DNA of 40,172 nt from a virus. Below the pieces are notes generated by a model. That model made no database searches, was not told the DNA's origin, and worked only from the letters and a program-made list of their open reading frames with translations. The position numbers and the translations under genes were made by a program. Below are positions 20,867-27,906 of the stretch, one piece after another. The DNA lies in the IMG/VR virus record IMGVR_UViG_3300025132_000097, positions 1 to 40,172 of that record, one strand, 5' to 3'. How positions within the stretch are numbered: the first letter of the stretch is position 1; each line of letters starts with the position of its first letter.

Positions 20867-20947
20867 TTAGTCATCTAAGAATAGTCTTGCTACTGCGATA
20901 GCAAACAATACAAAGAATACGATCATTAGTATTAGTATTGCGTTCAT
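20867..20947 (-). CDS. membrane micropeptide, 26 residues, first gene of leftward unit
   Basis: Begins MNAILILMIVFFVLFAIAVA and ends RLFLDD: one hydrophobic helix with a charged C-terminus. AGGAGG lies six bases before the ATG. It is the most promoter-proximal leftward gene, followed 30 bases later by a second micropeptide of the same design. Unlike phage holins it lacks charged N-terminal or second segments. Function unknown. Confidence 0.6.
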   Translation of the reverse strand: MNAILILMIVFFVLFAIAVARLFLDD

Positions 20948-21124
20948 AATGTACCTCCTATATAGTTAATTAGTCTTTTTGCCACAAAGGGCCCCGGGGC
21001 GTAAATATACATCCTCAGTCTCTCTGTATACCAAGCCAGTAATTCTGTCGGGGCTATTTTTGCAACTGACATTATCCGATAATAAATATGTACAACGTAG
21101 GTAATAAATGTTATAAATACCTAT
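20948..21124. promoter_or_regulatory. divergent control region between early and late units
   Basis: The region separates the two opposed units and must hold their main promoters. It contains a 10-bp perfect palindrome GCCCCGGGGC at 20991-21000, unusual in AT-rich DNA and a candidate operator. The late side has an extended -10 (TG, T, TATAAA at 21109-21117). For the early side I see no single convincing promoter. Confidence 0.55.
21109..21117 (+). promoter_or_regulatory. extended -10 element of the late promoter
   Basis: TGTTATAAA ends eight bases before the terminase small-subunit ATG at 21125, and no Shine-Dalgarno lies between. If used, transcription would start at or next to the ATG, giving a leaderless mRNA. 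Confidence 0.4.
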
Positions 21125-21418
21125 ATGGCAGACAAAGGCGGCAAAAGACCAGGTGCAGGCAGACCTAAAGGTGCTGTTAACAAAAGATCAAAGGAACTAT
21201 CTGAAAGGCTAGATGATCTAGGCGTTGACCCTATCGAAGGTATGGCCATGATTAGTGCAGATCCTACAACAAGCCCTGAACTAAAGTTTCAGTGTTTTAA
21301 GGAACTAGCTCAATACATAGCCCCTAAACGTAAAGCCGTAGAACAACATACTACAGGAGATGTGACAATAGAAGTTGTCAACTTCCAAGACTTAGATGAA
21401 GATAAGGATTCCGTATGA
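21125..21418 (+). CDS. terminase small subunit
   Basis: 97 residues. The N-terminus GGKRPGAGRPKGAVNKRS is the AT-hook-like opening shared by many small terminase proteins of podophages, followed by a helical region (ELSERLDDLGVDPIEGMAMI, ELKFQCFKELAQYIAPKRK) and an acidic tail (NFQDLDEDKDSV). It recognises phage DNA for packaging and docks the large subunit. It is short for the family but in place, overlapping the large-subunit gene by 23 bases. In-frame upstream codons include no other start before a stop at 21098, so the ATG is fixed despite lacking a ribosome site. Confidence 0.75.
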   Translation: MADKGGKRPGAGRPKGAVNKRSKELSERLDDLGVDPIEGMAMISADPTTSPELKFQCFKELAQYIAPKRKAVEQHTTGDVTIEVVNFQDLDEDKDSV

Positions 21419-22691
21419 TTGGAAACCGCGTAACTATCAATTACCTCTCTGGAAATTTTTAGAAGACGGCGGTAAACGAGCAGTTGCCGTATGGCACCGA
21501 CGTGCTGGCAAAGATTTAGCAAGTATTAACTGGTGTGTAGTATCTGCATTAAAAAGACCAGGACTATACTGGCATTTATTTCCCACATATAACCAAGGAC
21601 GAAAGATCGCGTGGGACGGTATGACCAGGGACGGTCGCAAGTTTATTGACCACTTTCCATCAGAACTTGTAGAAAGCAAGAACAATACGGAGATGCGGTT
21701 AACATTAAAAAATGGCTCTATCTACCAAGTTGTAGGTACCGACAACGTTGACAGACTGATAGGTGCCAACCCAGTTGGAGTTATATTCTCAGAGTATTCG
21801 GTTCAAGACCCACGGGCCTGGGACTATATAAGACCGATCTTAGCAGAAAACGACGGCTGGGCCGTATTCATATATACAGCTAGGGGCCGTAACCACGGTT
21901 ACGATCTTATTACTATGGCACAACGTAATCAAAAATGGTTTAGCCAAACCCTAAGTATTGAAGATACTAATGCTGTATCACAACAAGCTATTGACGATGA
22001 ACGAGATTCTGGTATGCCAGAAGAAATGATTCAACAAGAGTTTTATTGCTCTTTTGACGCTCCGCTTGTCGGGTCTTACTATGGAAACCTTATGGCAAAA
22101 GCCTTAGCAGACCGTAGAATAACTAAGGTACCGTATGACCCCCTCCTTGATGTGCATACGTCCTGGGACCTTGGTATGGGTGACTCGACAAGTATTATCT
22201 TCTTCCAGCATCACTACAACGAAATAAGAATTATAGACTACTATGAAAATTCAGGTGAAGGTCTAGCTCACTATGCCAAAGTGCTACGTGAAAAAGAATA
22301 TGTATACGGAGACCATATTGCACCTCATGATATTAAGGTACGTGAAATGAGTACAGGTAGATCAAGGCTAGAATCTGCTCGTGAACTAGGAATTAGATTT
22401 AGAGTAACTCCTAACCTAAGAATAGATGACGGGATAGAAGCAGCTAGGACCATTATCCCTAGATGTTACTTTGACGAAGATAAGTGTAACTTACTTGTAG
22501 AAGCTATGAGACAATACCGCAAAGCTTTTGATGAAAAGAATAATACATTTAAAGATAAACCGTTACATGACTGGACAAGCCATGCCTGTGATGCTTTTAG
22601 ATACTTAGCATTAGGTATGAGAAATAAACAAGATGCAAGAATGAAAGATCTACCTCGTCAAGCTGAAGGAGACTATACAATATTAGCATAG
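21396..22691 (+). CDS. terminase large subunit (packaging ATPase-nuclease)
   Basis: 431 residues. The N-terminal motor opens with IPYDWKPRNYQLPLWKFL; Walker A is WHRRAGKD (33-40); the Walker B position reads GVIFSEYS, the SEY form common in podophage terminases; a coupling motif follows (FIYTARGRNHGYDL). The C-terminal RNase H-like nuclease has HTSWDLGMGDSTSII (first Asp) and DWTSHACDAFRYLALG (last Asp). It cuts concatemers and pumps DNA through the portal. Its gene stands before the portal, not at the genome end as in T7. The start lies inside the small-subunit gene with no strong ribosome site, so coupling is likely. Confidence 0.95.
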   Translation: MKIRIPYDWKPRNYQLPLWKFLEDGGKRAVAVWHRRAGKDLASINWCVVSALKRPGLYWHLFPTYNQGRKIAWDGMTRDGRKFIDHFPSELVESKNNTEMRLTLKNGSIYQVVGTDNVDRLIGANPVGVIFSEYSVQDPRAWDYIRPILAENDGWAVFIYTARGRNHGYDLITMAQRNQKWFSQTLSIEDTNAVSQQAIDDERDSGMPEEMIQQEFYCSFDAPLVGSYYGNLMAKALADRRITKVPYDPLLDVHTSWDLGMGDSTSIIFFQHHYNEIRIIDYYENSGEGLAHYAKVLREKEYVYGDHIAPHDIKVREMSTGRSRLESARELGIRFRVTPNLRIDDGIEAARTIIPRCYFDEDKCNLLVEAMRQYRKAFDEKNNTFKDKPLHDWTSHACDAFRYLALGMRNKQDARMKDLPRQAEGDYTILA

Positions 22692-23140
22692 TAACACGGC
22701 CTGCAGAGCCTGGAGATATACAAGAGATTATAGAGTTGGGGTATCGTATGCACCAAGAATCTCACTTCAAAGACCTTGATTTTGACCCAGAAAAACTTAA
22801 AGTACTACTAGCAAATTGTATTCAAGACCAATTTTTACAAATAGCTGAAGATAATAATCAAATAATAGGGGTGTTCATTGGCTTTATAACAGAGTACTAT
22901 TTTGGTAAGGACTTATATGCCTCTGATCTTACTTACTATGTAGATCAAACAAGAAGGGGATCAGTAGCTGCGGTCAAACTATTTAGAGACTTTGAAACAT
23001 GGGCTACGAAAAGAGGCGCAAAAAGACTAAACCCAGCTACGTCAACTGGTATTAATCCTGATAGAACTAAGAAATTTTATGAACGAATGGGATATACAGT
23101 TACAGGGCATACATACAATAAGGAGGTAAACAATGGGTAG
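22682..23140 (+). CDS. GNAT-family acetyltransferase with unusual start
   Basis: The recognisable protein begins upstream of any standard start: SIVTRPAEPGDIQEIIELGY is a typical GNAT beginning. The frame is closed by TGA at 22664; the only plausible start after AAGGAGA (22666-22672) is ATT at 22682, while ATG/GTG are absent until TTG 22736 and ATG 22748. With it the protein has 152 residues. The core has IIGVFIGFIT, the LTYYVDQTRRGSVAAVKLFR acetyl-CoA loop and a final KKFYERMGYTVTGH. It overlaps the terminase gene by 10 bases. Such phage proteins may modify a virion or host protein; substrate unknown. Confidence 0.7.
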   Translation: MSIVTRPAEPGDIQEIIELGYRMHQESHFKDLDFDPEKLKVLLANCIQDQFLQIAEDNNQIIGVFIGFITEYYFGKDLYASDLTYYVDQTRRGSVAAVKLFRDFETWATKRGAKRLNPATSTGINPDRTKKFYERMGYTVTGHTYNKEVNNG

Positions 23141-23408
23141 TGCAGTAAGATCAGTAACAAGATTAGTAACCAAACCACTTCAAGCAATCGGTATTCTACC
23201 TAAGGCTCCTAAGATGCCAGCTCCACCACCAGCTCCTAAGGCACCTACAACTATCAATGCAGCACCAGATATTGAATCTGCTCAAATGAATGTTAAAAAA
23301 CAATATGCTGCTAAACAAGGTAGACGATCTACAATCATGACTTCTCCTCAAGGACTACAATCTGAAGAGGAAATAACTAAGAAAAAACTATTAGGAACGG
23401 AGAGATAA
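23133..23408 (+). CDS. hypothetical Pro/Ala-rich head-region protein, 91 residues
   Basis: Basic N-terminus (MGSAVRSVTRLVTKPLQAIG), then a Pro-rich linker (PKAPKMPAPPPAPKAP) and a polar C-terminus (KQGRRSTIMTSPQGLQSEEE). AAGGAGG lies eight bases before the ATG. Proteins of this make-up are often encoded just before the portal in marine podophages. It could be a minor virion protein; no motif shows a function. Confidence 0.65.
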   Translation: MGSAVRSVTRLVTKPLQAIGILPKAPKMPAPPPAPKAPTTINAAPDIESAQMNVKKQYAAKQGRRSTIMTSPQGLQSEEEITKKKLLGTER

Positions 23409-23409
23409 T

Positions 23410-23481
23410 ATGCCAAAAGGACCGGGAACATATGGGAAAAAAAGAGGAAGACCAGCTAAGAAAAAAGGAGGCAAAAAGTAA
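23410..23481 (+). CDS. tiny basic peptide, 23 residues
   Basis: MPKGPGTYGKKRGRPAKKKG plus three residues, with the RGRPAKKK core of an AT hook. It starts one base after the previous stop and ends in a TAATG overlap with the next gene. This coupling and its composition suggest a real DNA- or RNA-binding peptide made in the late phase. Confidence 0.5.
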   Translation: MPKGPGTYGKKRGRPAKKKGGKK

Positions 23482-23648
23482 TGGCTAAACGTGGACTATA
23501 TGCAAACATACATGCAAAACGTAAAAGAATAAAAGCAGGCTCAGGAGAGACAATGCGTAAGAAGGGTGCTAAAGGAGCTCCTACAAAAGCTGACTTTACA
23601 AGATCTGCAACTACCGCTAAGAAAAAGCCAAAATCTAGAAAAGCATAA
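23481..23648 (+). CDS. small basic conserved protein, 55 residues
   Basis: MAKRGLYANIHAKRKRIKAG is followed by SGETMRKKGAKGAPTKADFT and a Lys-rich end. I remember close relatives with the GLYANIHAKRKRIKAGSGE phrase in many marine phages, always small and basic, without assigned function. It starts and ends by TAATG overlaps with the basic peptide and the portal gene. A DNA-binding role in packaging is inference. Confidence 0.75.
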   Translation: MAKRGLYANIHAKRKRIKAGSGETMRKKGAKGAPTKADFTRSATTAKKKPKSRKA

Positions 23649-25270
23649 TGGATACAAAAGTCGATCACATTATAAAGCGTATGGGCCAACTTGAGTCTAT
23701 GAGAGCTGTCTGGGAGCCTTTATGGCAGGACTGCACAGACTTTGTAAACCCAAGGCGCGGTGACTTCTCTATAGAACGTCACAGAGGTGATCGTACACGT
23801 TATGATAAAGTATATGATTCTACAGCACCACTAGCAAATGAACAGCTTGCAAGTGGTTTACATGGCTTTCTTACATCATCTGCAGAACAGTGGTTTAGTC
23901 TAACTATACCACAAGTCAATGATATCTTAAGTCAAGCAGTACGTAACTGGCTACAAGGTACAACAGAAACTTTATTTGATAATGTATTTAATACGCCAGA
24001 ATCTAACTTTACAACTGCAGTACATGAATTATATTTAGACTTAGGTTCATATGGTACAGCTGTTATGTATGTAGATGACCGACCAGGTAGACCTATAAAC
24101 TTTAGAACATTTCACTTAGCTGAGTGTTATATAGCTGAAGATTCTGAAGGTCGTGTAGATGTACTATATAGAAAATATAAACATACAGCTAGACAGATTG
24201 TACAAATGTACCCTGACAAGCTACCTGAAAAGTTTATTGAGACTGCATATAAACAACCTCATCAAGAGTTTACTTGTATACATGCAGTAGAACCTAGAGA
24301 TACATATTCACCTAAAACTAAGATGAGTACACAAATGCCATTTAGTAGCTGTTATGTATTAATGGAAGAAAAGATTTTATTAGATGAATCAGGATTTAAT
24401 GAATTTCCGTATATGGTACCTCGTTGGTCTAAGACCGCAGGTGAAATATATGGACGTTCCCCCGCGATGACTTGTTTACCAGATATTCGCATGGTAAACG
24501 AAATGACTAAAACCGTTATCAGAGCAGCTCAAAAGCTGACTGACCCCCCACTACTCGTCCCTGATGATGGTTTTATGCTTCCATTAAGGACCGTACCCGG
24601 GGGTCTGAATTACTATAGATCAGGTACTCAAGATAAGATTGAGCCATTAATTAATAATGCAAGACCTGATATAGGATTAGACTTTATTGAATCAAGACGT
24701 GAACATATATCTAAAACATTTCATGTTGACTGGCTACAGTTAAGACAAGACGGTCCACAAATGACCGCAACAGAAGTATTACAACGCCAAGAAGAAAAGA
24801 TGCGACTCCTAGGCCCGATGGTAGGTCGCTTACAAACAGAGTTCTTAGGACCATTGATTGATCGTGTATTTGCTATAATGGCAAGAAGACAAGCTATTGA
24901 ATCTCCACCACCAGAGATACAAGGCACAAGACTTAAAGTTGAATATGTATCACCTGTAGCGAGAGCTCAGAGGTCACAACAAGTATTTAACTTTAGTCGT
25001 TTTATGGAACAGATAATGCCGTTAGCTAATATCAGACCTGAAATATTTGATAACTTAGATGCTGATGGTGCTTTCAAATGGGCTCATGGTACACTAGACG
25101 CTCCAATGGAAACATTGATGCCAGAAGAAGGTGTAGCACAAATGAGACAACAACGACAAGAACAACAAGAAGCAGCTATGCAAGCTGAACAAGCACAACA
25201 ACTTGCAGGGGCTGCTAAAGATGCCAATTCGGCAGGACTAATAGGTGGCGAAGAAACAAACGAAACTTAA
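23648..25270 (+). CDS. portal / head-to-tail connector protein (T7 gp8-like)
   Basis: 540 residues, against 536 for T7 gp8. Family landmarks: WEPLWQDCTDFVNPRRG near the N-terminus, YDSTAPLANEQLASGLHGFL, LDLGSYGTAVMYV, RWSKTAGEIYGRSPAM, then ATEVLQRQEEKMRLLGPMVG (the clip/crown helix) and a Gln/Ala-rich C-terminal tail. Twelve copies are expected to form the ring through which DNA passes. It starts by TAATG overlap with the basic gene, and its end overlaps the next gene by 26 bases. Confidence 0.95.
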   Translation: MDTKVDHIIKRMGQLESMRAVWEPLWQDCTDFVNPRRGDFSIERHRGDRTRYDKVYDSTAPLANEQLASGLHGFLTSSAEQWFSLTIPQVNDILSQAVRNWLQGTTETLFDNVFNTPESNFTTAVHELYLDLGSYGTAVMYVDDRPGRPINFRTFHLAECYIAEDSEGRVDVLYRKYKHTARQIVQMYPDKLPEKFIETAYKQPHQEFTCIHAVEPRDTYSPKTKMSTQMPFSSCYVLMEEKILLDESGFNEFPYMVPRWSKTAGEIYGRSPAMTCLPDIRMVNEMTKTVIRAAQKLTDPPLLVPDDGFMLPLRTVPGGLNYYRSGTQDKIEPLINNARPDIGLDFIESRREHISKTFHVDWLQLRQDGPQMTATEVLQRQEEKMRLLGPMVGRLQTEFLGPLIDRVFAIMARRQAIESPPPEIQGTRLKVEYVSPVARAQRSQQVFNFSRFMEQIMPLANIRPEIFDNLDADGAFKWAHGTLDAPMETLMPEEGVAQMRQQRQEQQEAAMQAEQAQQLAGAAKDANSAGLIGGEETNET

Positions 25271-25496
25271 CGAATTACATGATGCTTATCGTGCAGTGTT
25301 TTCCACACCAGACGGAGAACGTGTACTAGAACATTTATGTAAAAGCGCTTTTATGCATGATTCAACTTATGTACAAGGCGATTCACATGAGACAGTGCAC
25401 CGTGAGGGGCAACGTCGATTAGTATTATCAATACTTAGGTTCATAGAAAAAGATCCTAAGGACATTCAACAAATGATGGAGAATAGTAATGGTTGA
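25245..25496 (+). CDS. Bbp19-like small head-region protein
   Basis: 83 residues, starting at GTG 25245 with AGGA seven bases upstream; no ATG fits. The core AYRAVFSTPDGERVLEHLCK and THREGQRRLVLSIL-like end (here VHREGQRRLVLSILRF) match a family of small proteins found between portal and scaffold genes, as in Bordetella phage BPP-1 (Bbp19). Function is unsettled. It overlaps the portal by 26 bases and the scaffold gene by eight. Confidence 0.75.
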   Translation: MAKKQTKLNELHDAYRAVFSTPDGERVLEHLCKSAFMHDSTYVQGDSHETVHREGQRRLVLSILRFIEKDPKDIQQMMENSNG

Positions 25497-26334
25497 AGAA
25501 TCAACAGGGTCCGTAGAGACAACAGAAGCTCCGGTAGAGACACCGGTAGCAGATACGGGTAGCTCAGCTGATTGGAGATCTGGAATAGATCAAGAAATAG
25601 CAGGCGACCCAAGTTTAGCAGACATTAAAGACTTAAATGGACTAGCTAAATCATATATAAATGCACAGAAGATGGTAGGAGCTGATAAAGTTGTATTACC
25701 AGGGCCTGATGCATCACCAGAAGAGATGAGCGAGTTTTATACGCGCTTAGGTCGACCTGAATCATATGAATTTGATAAGGTTGAATTACCAGAAGGTTTT
25801 GAACACTCAGAACCTATGGATCAAGCAATGAAGACACTTATGCATGAGACTGGTTTAACAAATGCTCAAGCTAATAAACTATATTCAGGTTACTTACAAT
25901 ATTTAGGTAATGAATATAAAGAAGCTGTTAGTGGTAATGAGCAAGCAAGATCAGAATGGCAAGTTCAGCTTAAAAAAGATCTAGGCAAAGCATTTGATGA
26001 GTCTGTAGACCTATCACAACGTGCTGCTAAAGAACTTGGCGGTGATGAGCTATTAAAGTGGTTTGATGAGACAGGCCAAGGTGATAATCCCATGTTTGTT
26101 AAGCTATTTGCTAAGGTTGGTAAGATGATGTCAGAAGCCGGGGCTGAACCAGGTGAAGTTAAATCATTTGAATTAACACCTGAAGCTGCCGAACAAGAGA
26201 TTGCTAGATTACAGCGTGACCCTAACTTTATGAATCAATATACTGATAAAGAAGCTCAAGGACATGCTGAAGCTATTAAGAAAATGGAATATTTATACGG
26301 TTATGCTTATCCAGAAAATGAAGAAGCTGTTTAA
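25489..26334 (+). CDS. scaffolding / capsid assembly protein (T7 gp9-like)
   Basis: 281 residues, acidic, mostly helical. An N-terminal disordered Thr/Glu/Pro stretch (about 1-25) precedes LADIKDLNGLAKSYINAQKM, GRPESYEFD and a central helical domain; the C-terminal part has NFMNQYTDKEAQGHAEAIKKM. This pattern (LAKSYINAQKM, GRPESPEGY-like) is characteristic of podophage scaffolds. It organises the capsid around the portal and leaves the head before DNA entry. It lies directly before the capsid, as in T7. Confidence 0.9.
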   Translation: MVEESTGSVETTEAPVETPVADTGSSADWRSGIDQEIAGDPSLADIKDLNGLAKSYINAQKMVGADKVVLPGPDASPEEMSEFYTRLGRPESYEFDKVELPEGFEHSEPMDQAMKTLMHETGLTNAQANKLYSGYLQYLGNEYKEAVSGNEQARSEWQVQLKKDLGKAFDESVDLSQRAAKELGGDELLKWFDETGQGDNPMFVKLFAKVGKMMSEAGAEPGEVKSFELTPEAAEQEIARLQRDPNFMNQYTDKEAQGHAEAIKKMEYLYGYAYPENEEAV

Positions 26335-26358
26335 TTATGCATAAATAAGGTATATAAT
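26330..26358 (+). promoter_or_regulatory. candidate capsid promoter
   Basis: A consensus -10 TATAAT at 26353-26358 with a weak -35 (TTTAAT at 26330-26335, 17-base spacer). A start about seven bases after the -10, near 26365, would put the first hairpin of the capsid leader exactly at the 5' end of the mRNA. Confidence 0.5.
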
Positions 26359-26364
26359 CCAAAT

Positions 26365-26427
26365 TACGGGTAGCTCATAGAGTCCGTAGCCTAAACCCAG
26401 GTATAGGGTAGTAGGGGTCCGAAAGGG
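26365..26427 (+). promoter_or_regulatory. structured RNA leader of the capsid gene
   Basis: Three consecutive hairpins. First: TACGG/CCGTA plus inner GCTC/GAGT with an ATA loop (26365-26388). Second: CTA/TAG plus ACCC/GGGT with loop AGGTATA (26391-26414). Third: GTCC/GGGT closed by a GAAA (GNRA) tetraloop (26417-26428). The capsid ribosome site AGGAGG follows at 26457-26462. Stem-loops at the 5' end of capsid mRNAs are known to stabilise T7 gene 10 message; a similar role is inferred. Confidence 0.6.
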
Positions 26428-26469
26428 TAGCCACTGCGAGAAGTTTAACTATAACAGGAGGACATTAAT

Positions 26470-27354
26470 ATGTCAACTCAAATAACGACAGCTTTTGTGC
26501 AACAGTACAAAGCTAATGTTGAGCACCTCTTGCAACAAAAAGGTTCTCGCCTACGTCCTTTCGTAAGAGTCGAATCTCAGAATGCTGAGTACGAATTTTA
26601 TGATAGAATAGGTGCTACAAATGCGCAAGAAGTGACAGGTCGTCATCAAGATACTCCACTCATTCAAGTACCACACGATAGAAGACGTGTTTCTTTACGT
26701 GACTTTGACTGGGCAGAATTGATTGATCGTACTGACCGCATAAGATTATTGATCGACCCTACTTCACCATATAGCCAAAACGCAGGTTTTGCTCTTGGTA
26801 GAAAAATGGACGAAATTATAATCGCTGGTGCTTTTGGCACAGTTTACACAGGTAAAACAGGTTCAACATCTGTAACTCATCCATCTTCACAACAAATCGC
26901 TGTGAACTATGTGGAAAGTGGTTCAGCTGCTAACTCTGGTCTTACAATTGGTAAACTAAGAAGAGCTAAACAAATACTTGATCAAAATGAAACAGATCCT
27001 GGTGATCCACGTTACATTATTGTGACAGCAAAACAGGTTAATGACTTGCTACAATCAACTGAAGTAACAAGTGCTGACTTTAACTCTGTTAAAGCTTTAG
27101 TTCAAGGGGACGTTAATTCGTTCATGGGCTTTGAGTTCGTTAGAACCGAACTTGTAGAAACAAATGCTTCGTCTCACAGACGTTGTATTGCTTACAGTAA
27201 ATCTGGTCTATTGCTTGCAGTAGGTGCAGATGTTAATGTAGACATCGGTCCAAGACGTGATAAACGTAATTCAACACAAGTATACTGCTCAGCTTCATTC
27301 GGTACAGTTCGTATGGAAGAAGAAAAAGTAGTAGAAATAATTTGCGCAGAATAG
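26470..27354 (+). CDS. major capsid protein
   Basis: 294 residues. Family landmarks are AFVQQYKANVEHLLQQKGS, FYDRIGATNAQEV, the DTPLIQVPHDRRRVSLRDFD strip and the C-terminal AYSKSGLLLAVGADV, as in the HK97-fold capsids of marine podophages (shorter than T7 gp10A at 345). It builds the icosahedral head. AGGAGG eight bases before the ATG gives strong translation; a consensus -10, a structured leader and a downstream terminator frame it and the next gene. Confidence 0.9.
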   Translation: MSTQITTAFVQQYKANVEHLLQQKGSRLRPFVRVESQNAEYEFYDRIGATNAQEVTGRHQDTPLIQVPHDRRRVSLRDFDWAELIDRTDRIRLLIDPTSPYSQNAGFALGRKMDEIIIAGAFGTVYTGKTGSTSVTHPSSQQIAVNYVESGSAANSGLTIGKLRRAKQILDQNETDPGDPRYIIVTAKQVNDLLQSTEVTSADFNSVKALVQGDVNSFMGFEFVRTELVETNASSHRRCIAYSKSGLLLAVGADVNVDIGPRRDKRNSTQVYCSASFGTVRMEEEKVVEIICAE

Positions 27355-27363
27355 GAGAAAACA

Positions 27364-27861
27364 ATGGCTGTAACAACTCAAAAATCTGTTGAACATACAA
27401 ATGCTACTGCAGATCCTATTACTACTCAAGCAAGACCGGACGAAATGCATGGAAGATTGCGTATTGCATTCTTTACACATGACCAAGACGGTGCTGGAGA
27501 TGCAACTTCATCTGTAGCTTTAACTAAGCTACCTGCTGGACGTTGCCGTATCCTGACTTCTCTATCAAGAGTATATTGTAACTGGACAACAAGTTCAGCA
27601 ACATTAGATCTTGGTTTTGATGCTTACACTAATGCTGATGGAACTGCAGTTGCTGCAGATCCTGACGGTTTAATCGACGGTTTATCTGTTGATACTGTTG
27701 GATACTTCACATTAGAGGGAGCGCTAGCTAGTATAAAAGCTACTGGCGGAACTTTCGTATTGGATAGTAAAGACGGTGTTGTAATTAGAGCAACATCACA
27801 AGATACTGCTATTGCATCAGGCGATGACCTTGTAGGTTACCTCGTCTATGTTGTAGATTAA
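27364..27861 (+). CDS. probable head decoration or minor capsid protein
   Basis: 165 residues, beta-rich, Ala/Thr/Gly/Asp-rich, without Lys-rich or membrane parts: KSVEHTNATADPITTQARPD, GRCRILTSLSRVYCNW, TLDLGFDAYTNADGT, then DDLVGYLVYVVD at the end. AGGAG seven bases before the ATG and placement in the same promoter-terminator block as the capsid suggest high copy number, hence a head-surface protein; this is inference. Confidence 0.7.
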   Translation: MAVTTQKSVEHTNATADPITTQARPDEMHGRLRIAFFTHDQDGAGDATSSVALTKLPAGRCRILTSLSRVYCNWTTSSATLDLGFDAYTNADGTAVAADPDGLIDGLSVDTVGYFTLEGALASIKATGGTFVLDSKDGVVIRATSQDTAIASGDDLVGYLVYVVD

Positions 27862-27872
27862 TAGTATAAAAA

Positions 27873-27897
27873 GGGGAGCCTTCGGGCTCCCTGGTTT
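27873..27897. terminator. terminator after the capsid block
   Basis: GGGAGCC-TTCG-GGCTCCC (27874-27891), a 7-bp GC-rich stem with a UUCG tetraloop. On the + strand TGGTTT follows, a weak U tract giving partial termination; on the - strand five T residues follow, which would be a stronger stop for antisense transcription. Its position, after capsid genes and before tail-tube A, is that of T7 terminator Tphi. Confidence 0.8.
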
Positions 27898-27906
27898 GGA
27901 GATAAC

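Noticed and set aside
20954-20987. TTGTGG, 17 bases, TATATA on the - strand before the first micropeptide
   Set aside because: The -10 touches the AGGAGG of the gene; a start 6-8 bases downstream would remove the ribosome site.
26359-26430. A tRNA gene in the capsid leader
   Set aside because: The hairpins do not make a cloverleaf: no acceptor stem, no T-arm consensus and no anticodon arm of the right size.
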